A DNA stretch of 64,000 nucleotides. Source: Sphingobacteriales bacterium (GTDB lineage: Bacteria > Bacteroidota > Bacteroidia > Sphingobacteriales > Sphingobacteriaceae). The DNA lies in assembly GCA_025353765.1 (NCBI GenBank), contig JANXOD010000008.1:434001-498000 (forward strand), given 5' to 3'. Positions within the stretch are counted from its first letter, which is position 1. Every line of letters begins with the position of its first letter. Positions 62,990 through 64,000 of the stretch are shown piece after piece. The notes under the pieces are model-generated. The model was not told the DNA's origin and searched no databases. It was given only the letters and a program-made list of their open reading frames with translations. A program made the position numbers and the translations under genes.

Positions 62990-64000
62990 TTAATTTACCT
63001 GATGTATAATCAATCCAGCCTGAAATTTGGGTTCAAACCAGGTAGATTTAGGAGGCATTACTTCACCGGCATCTGCTACGCGGATTAATTGTTCAATAGA
63101 AGTGGGAAATAATGTAAAAGCAACCGCATAATTCCCTTCATCAACTTGTTTAACCAGTTCTTCAACCGGGGTTACTCCACCTACAAAACTTAAGCGGGCG
63201 TCTATACGCGGATCGGATATATCCATGATTGGCGAAAGTACATATTCCTGCAAAATAGTTACATCCAGCTCAGCTACAGGGTTATTCTGCTGATATGTTT
63301 TCACTTTTGCTGTTAATTTATACCAGGTTTTATCCAGATACATTCCAAACTGGTGCAATTTTTGGGGTTTAAATACTTTGGAATCTTTTAAAACTTCGAT
63401 CTCAAAGTGTGTTTCTATTTTACTCAGAAAACCAGCTGTTGACAAGCCATTCAAATCTTTTAAAAGACGATGAAATTCGAATATCCGCAATTGATCTGTA
63501 GCCATATATACCGAAGTAAAGAAATTATATTCCTCCTCCCCTGTATGTTTTAAATTTTGTTTACGCCGTTCTATTCCTAGTAATGAAGCTGCTGCTGCAC
63601 GATGATGGCCATCAGCAATATAAGATACCGGCAGATTTGCAAAGGCTCGACGCAATGCATTAACATCATCCAAATGATCTATCTTCCATAATTGATGTTC
63701 TGCATTTTCCTTATTAAATTTTAAATCAGGAACAGCTTTACATGTTTTAGATATGATCCGCTCAATATCAGTAACAGATGGATAAGTAATTAAGACAGGG
63801 TTCGCATCGATACCTGTTTGCTGTAAATAATCAATCAGCGCTAACTCACGGTCGGCACGTGTTAGTTCATGCTTTTTTATAGTATTGTTCAGGTAATCGT
63901 CTATTGCCGTAACGGTCCAGATGCCTGTTTGAAGAATGCCTCGATGACTAATTTGATAAACATATAAAGCTGGTTTTTCATCACGGGTTAGAACACCTTT
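62990..64000 (-). CDS. DUF1015 family protein, 5' end beyond the window
   Basis: The frame is open from the stop at 62990 to the window edge at 64000, so the visible 336 codons are the C-terminal part. An internal TTG at 63671-63673 is not the start: upstream codons encode LTRDEKPALYVYQISHRGIL and HELTRADRELALIDYLQQTG, typical DUF1015 wording. The DUF1015 signature YIADGHHRAAAASLLG follows. Family members occur beside serine biosynthesis genes in Bacteroidota, but those would lie outside this window. Function is not firmly known. Confidence 0.9.
   Translation of the reverse strand, partial: KGVLTRDEKPALYVYQISHRGILQTGIWTVTAIDDYLNNTIKKHELTRADRELALIDYLQQTGIDANPVLITYPSVTDIERIISKTCKAVPDLKFNKENAEHQLWKIDHLDDVNALRRAFANLPVSYIADGHHRAAAASLLGIERRKQNLKHTGEEEYNFFTSVYMATDQLRIFEFHRLLKDLNGLSTAGFLSKIETHFEIEVLKDSKVFKPQKLHQFGMYLDKTWYKLTAKVKTYQQNNPVAELDVTILQEYVLSPIMDISDPRIDARLSFVGGVTPVEELVKQVDEGNYAVAFTLFPTSIEQLIRVADAGEVMPPKSTWFEPKFQAGLIIHQVN

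Overview
The window looks like chromosomal DNA of a member of Bacteroidota, most likely a Sphingobacteriales relative of Pedobacter or Solitalea. The evidence is low GC, promoters with TAnnTTTG-type -7 boxes and almost no Shine-Dalgarno sites, DUF4290 beside murA, a ComEA-less envelope operon with a SPOR protein and ExbB/ExbD/TonB, Bacteroidota-type SRP RNA, WbqC, and many SPII lipoproteins and signal peptides ending in a Q after the cleavage site. The genus is an inference; no rRNA is present.

Layout. 1-4.2 kb: SRP RNA, an FSA-type transaldolase, a GmhB-like phosphatase, an OPT peptide transporter and a small helical protein. 4.3-7.5 kb: a 21-bp repeat array followed by a single-polypeptide restriction-modification enzyme. 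7.5-10.7 kb: a lipoprotein zincin with a small secreted partner, and a nucleotide pyrophosphatase-like enzyme. 11-18.4 kb: a carbohydrate block of two GT4 glycosyltransferases (one fused to a helical domain) and a GH130 enzyme, next to an OmpR-type two-component system and a Lys-rich exported protein. 18.4-27 kb: DUF58 protein, dipeptidyl peptidase IV, then a loose stretch of orphan small genes, repeats and one frameshifted gene, ending in a DOPA dioxygenase homologue. 27-38.5 kb: core genes (DUF4290, GNAT, murA, GreA-like factor, ABC-F protein, mgtE, corA-like, WbqC, LpxL-type acyltransferase, GT2, aroQ, xerD). 38.6-45.3 kb: small membrane protein, a large surface protein with HELRH and beta-propeller, LapA-like protein, and an asparagine-synthetase-like enzyme converging on a previously unlisted 47-residue double-glycine peptide gene. 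45.6-58.7 kb: rpsA, pyrR-pyrB, then an envelope operon (large TPR protein, outer-membrane barrel, HU/SPOR protein, ExbB, ExbD, TonB-like protein) ending with folC. 58.7-64 kb: repeat array C, agmatine-to-putrescine genes aguB-aguA, repeat array D, a membrane protein, two paralogous lipoproteins and a DUF1015 gene cut by the window edge.

The most interesting signals are: (i) the GG-leader peptide ORF (45151-45294, minus) tail to tail with an asparagine-synthetase-like enzyme that lacks the glutaminase cysteine, a possible unusual peptide-modification pair; (ii) four intergenic arrays at 4.3, 31.9, 58.7 and 61.0 kb whose sequences differ but which all keep an exact 21-bp step, three of them organised as 42-bp dimers; (iii) an in-frame pair of 8-bp tandem repeats with complementary arms inside folC; (iv) MurA with Asp at the fosfomycin-target cysteine position; and (v) an ABC-F protein with one canonical and one degenerate ATP site. 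All functional statements rest on motif recognition by eye; no database search was possible.
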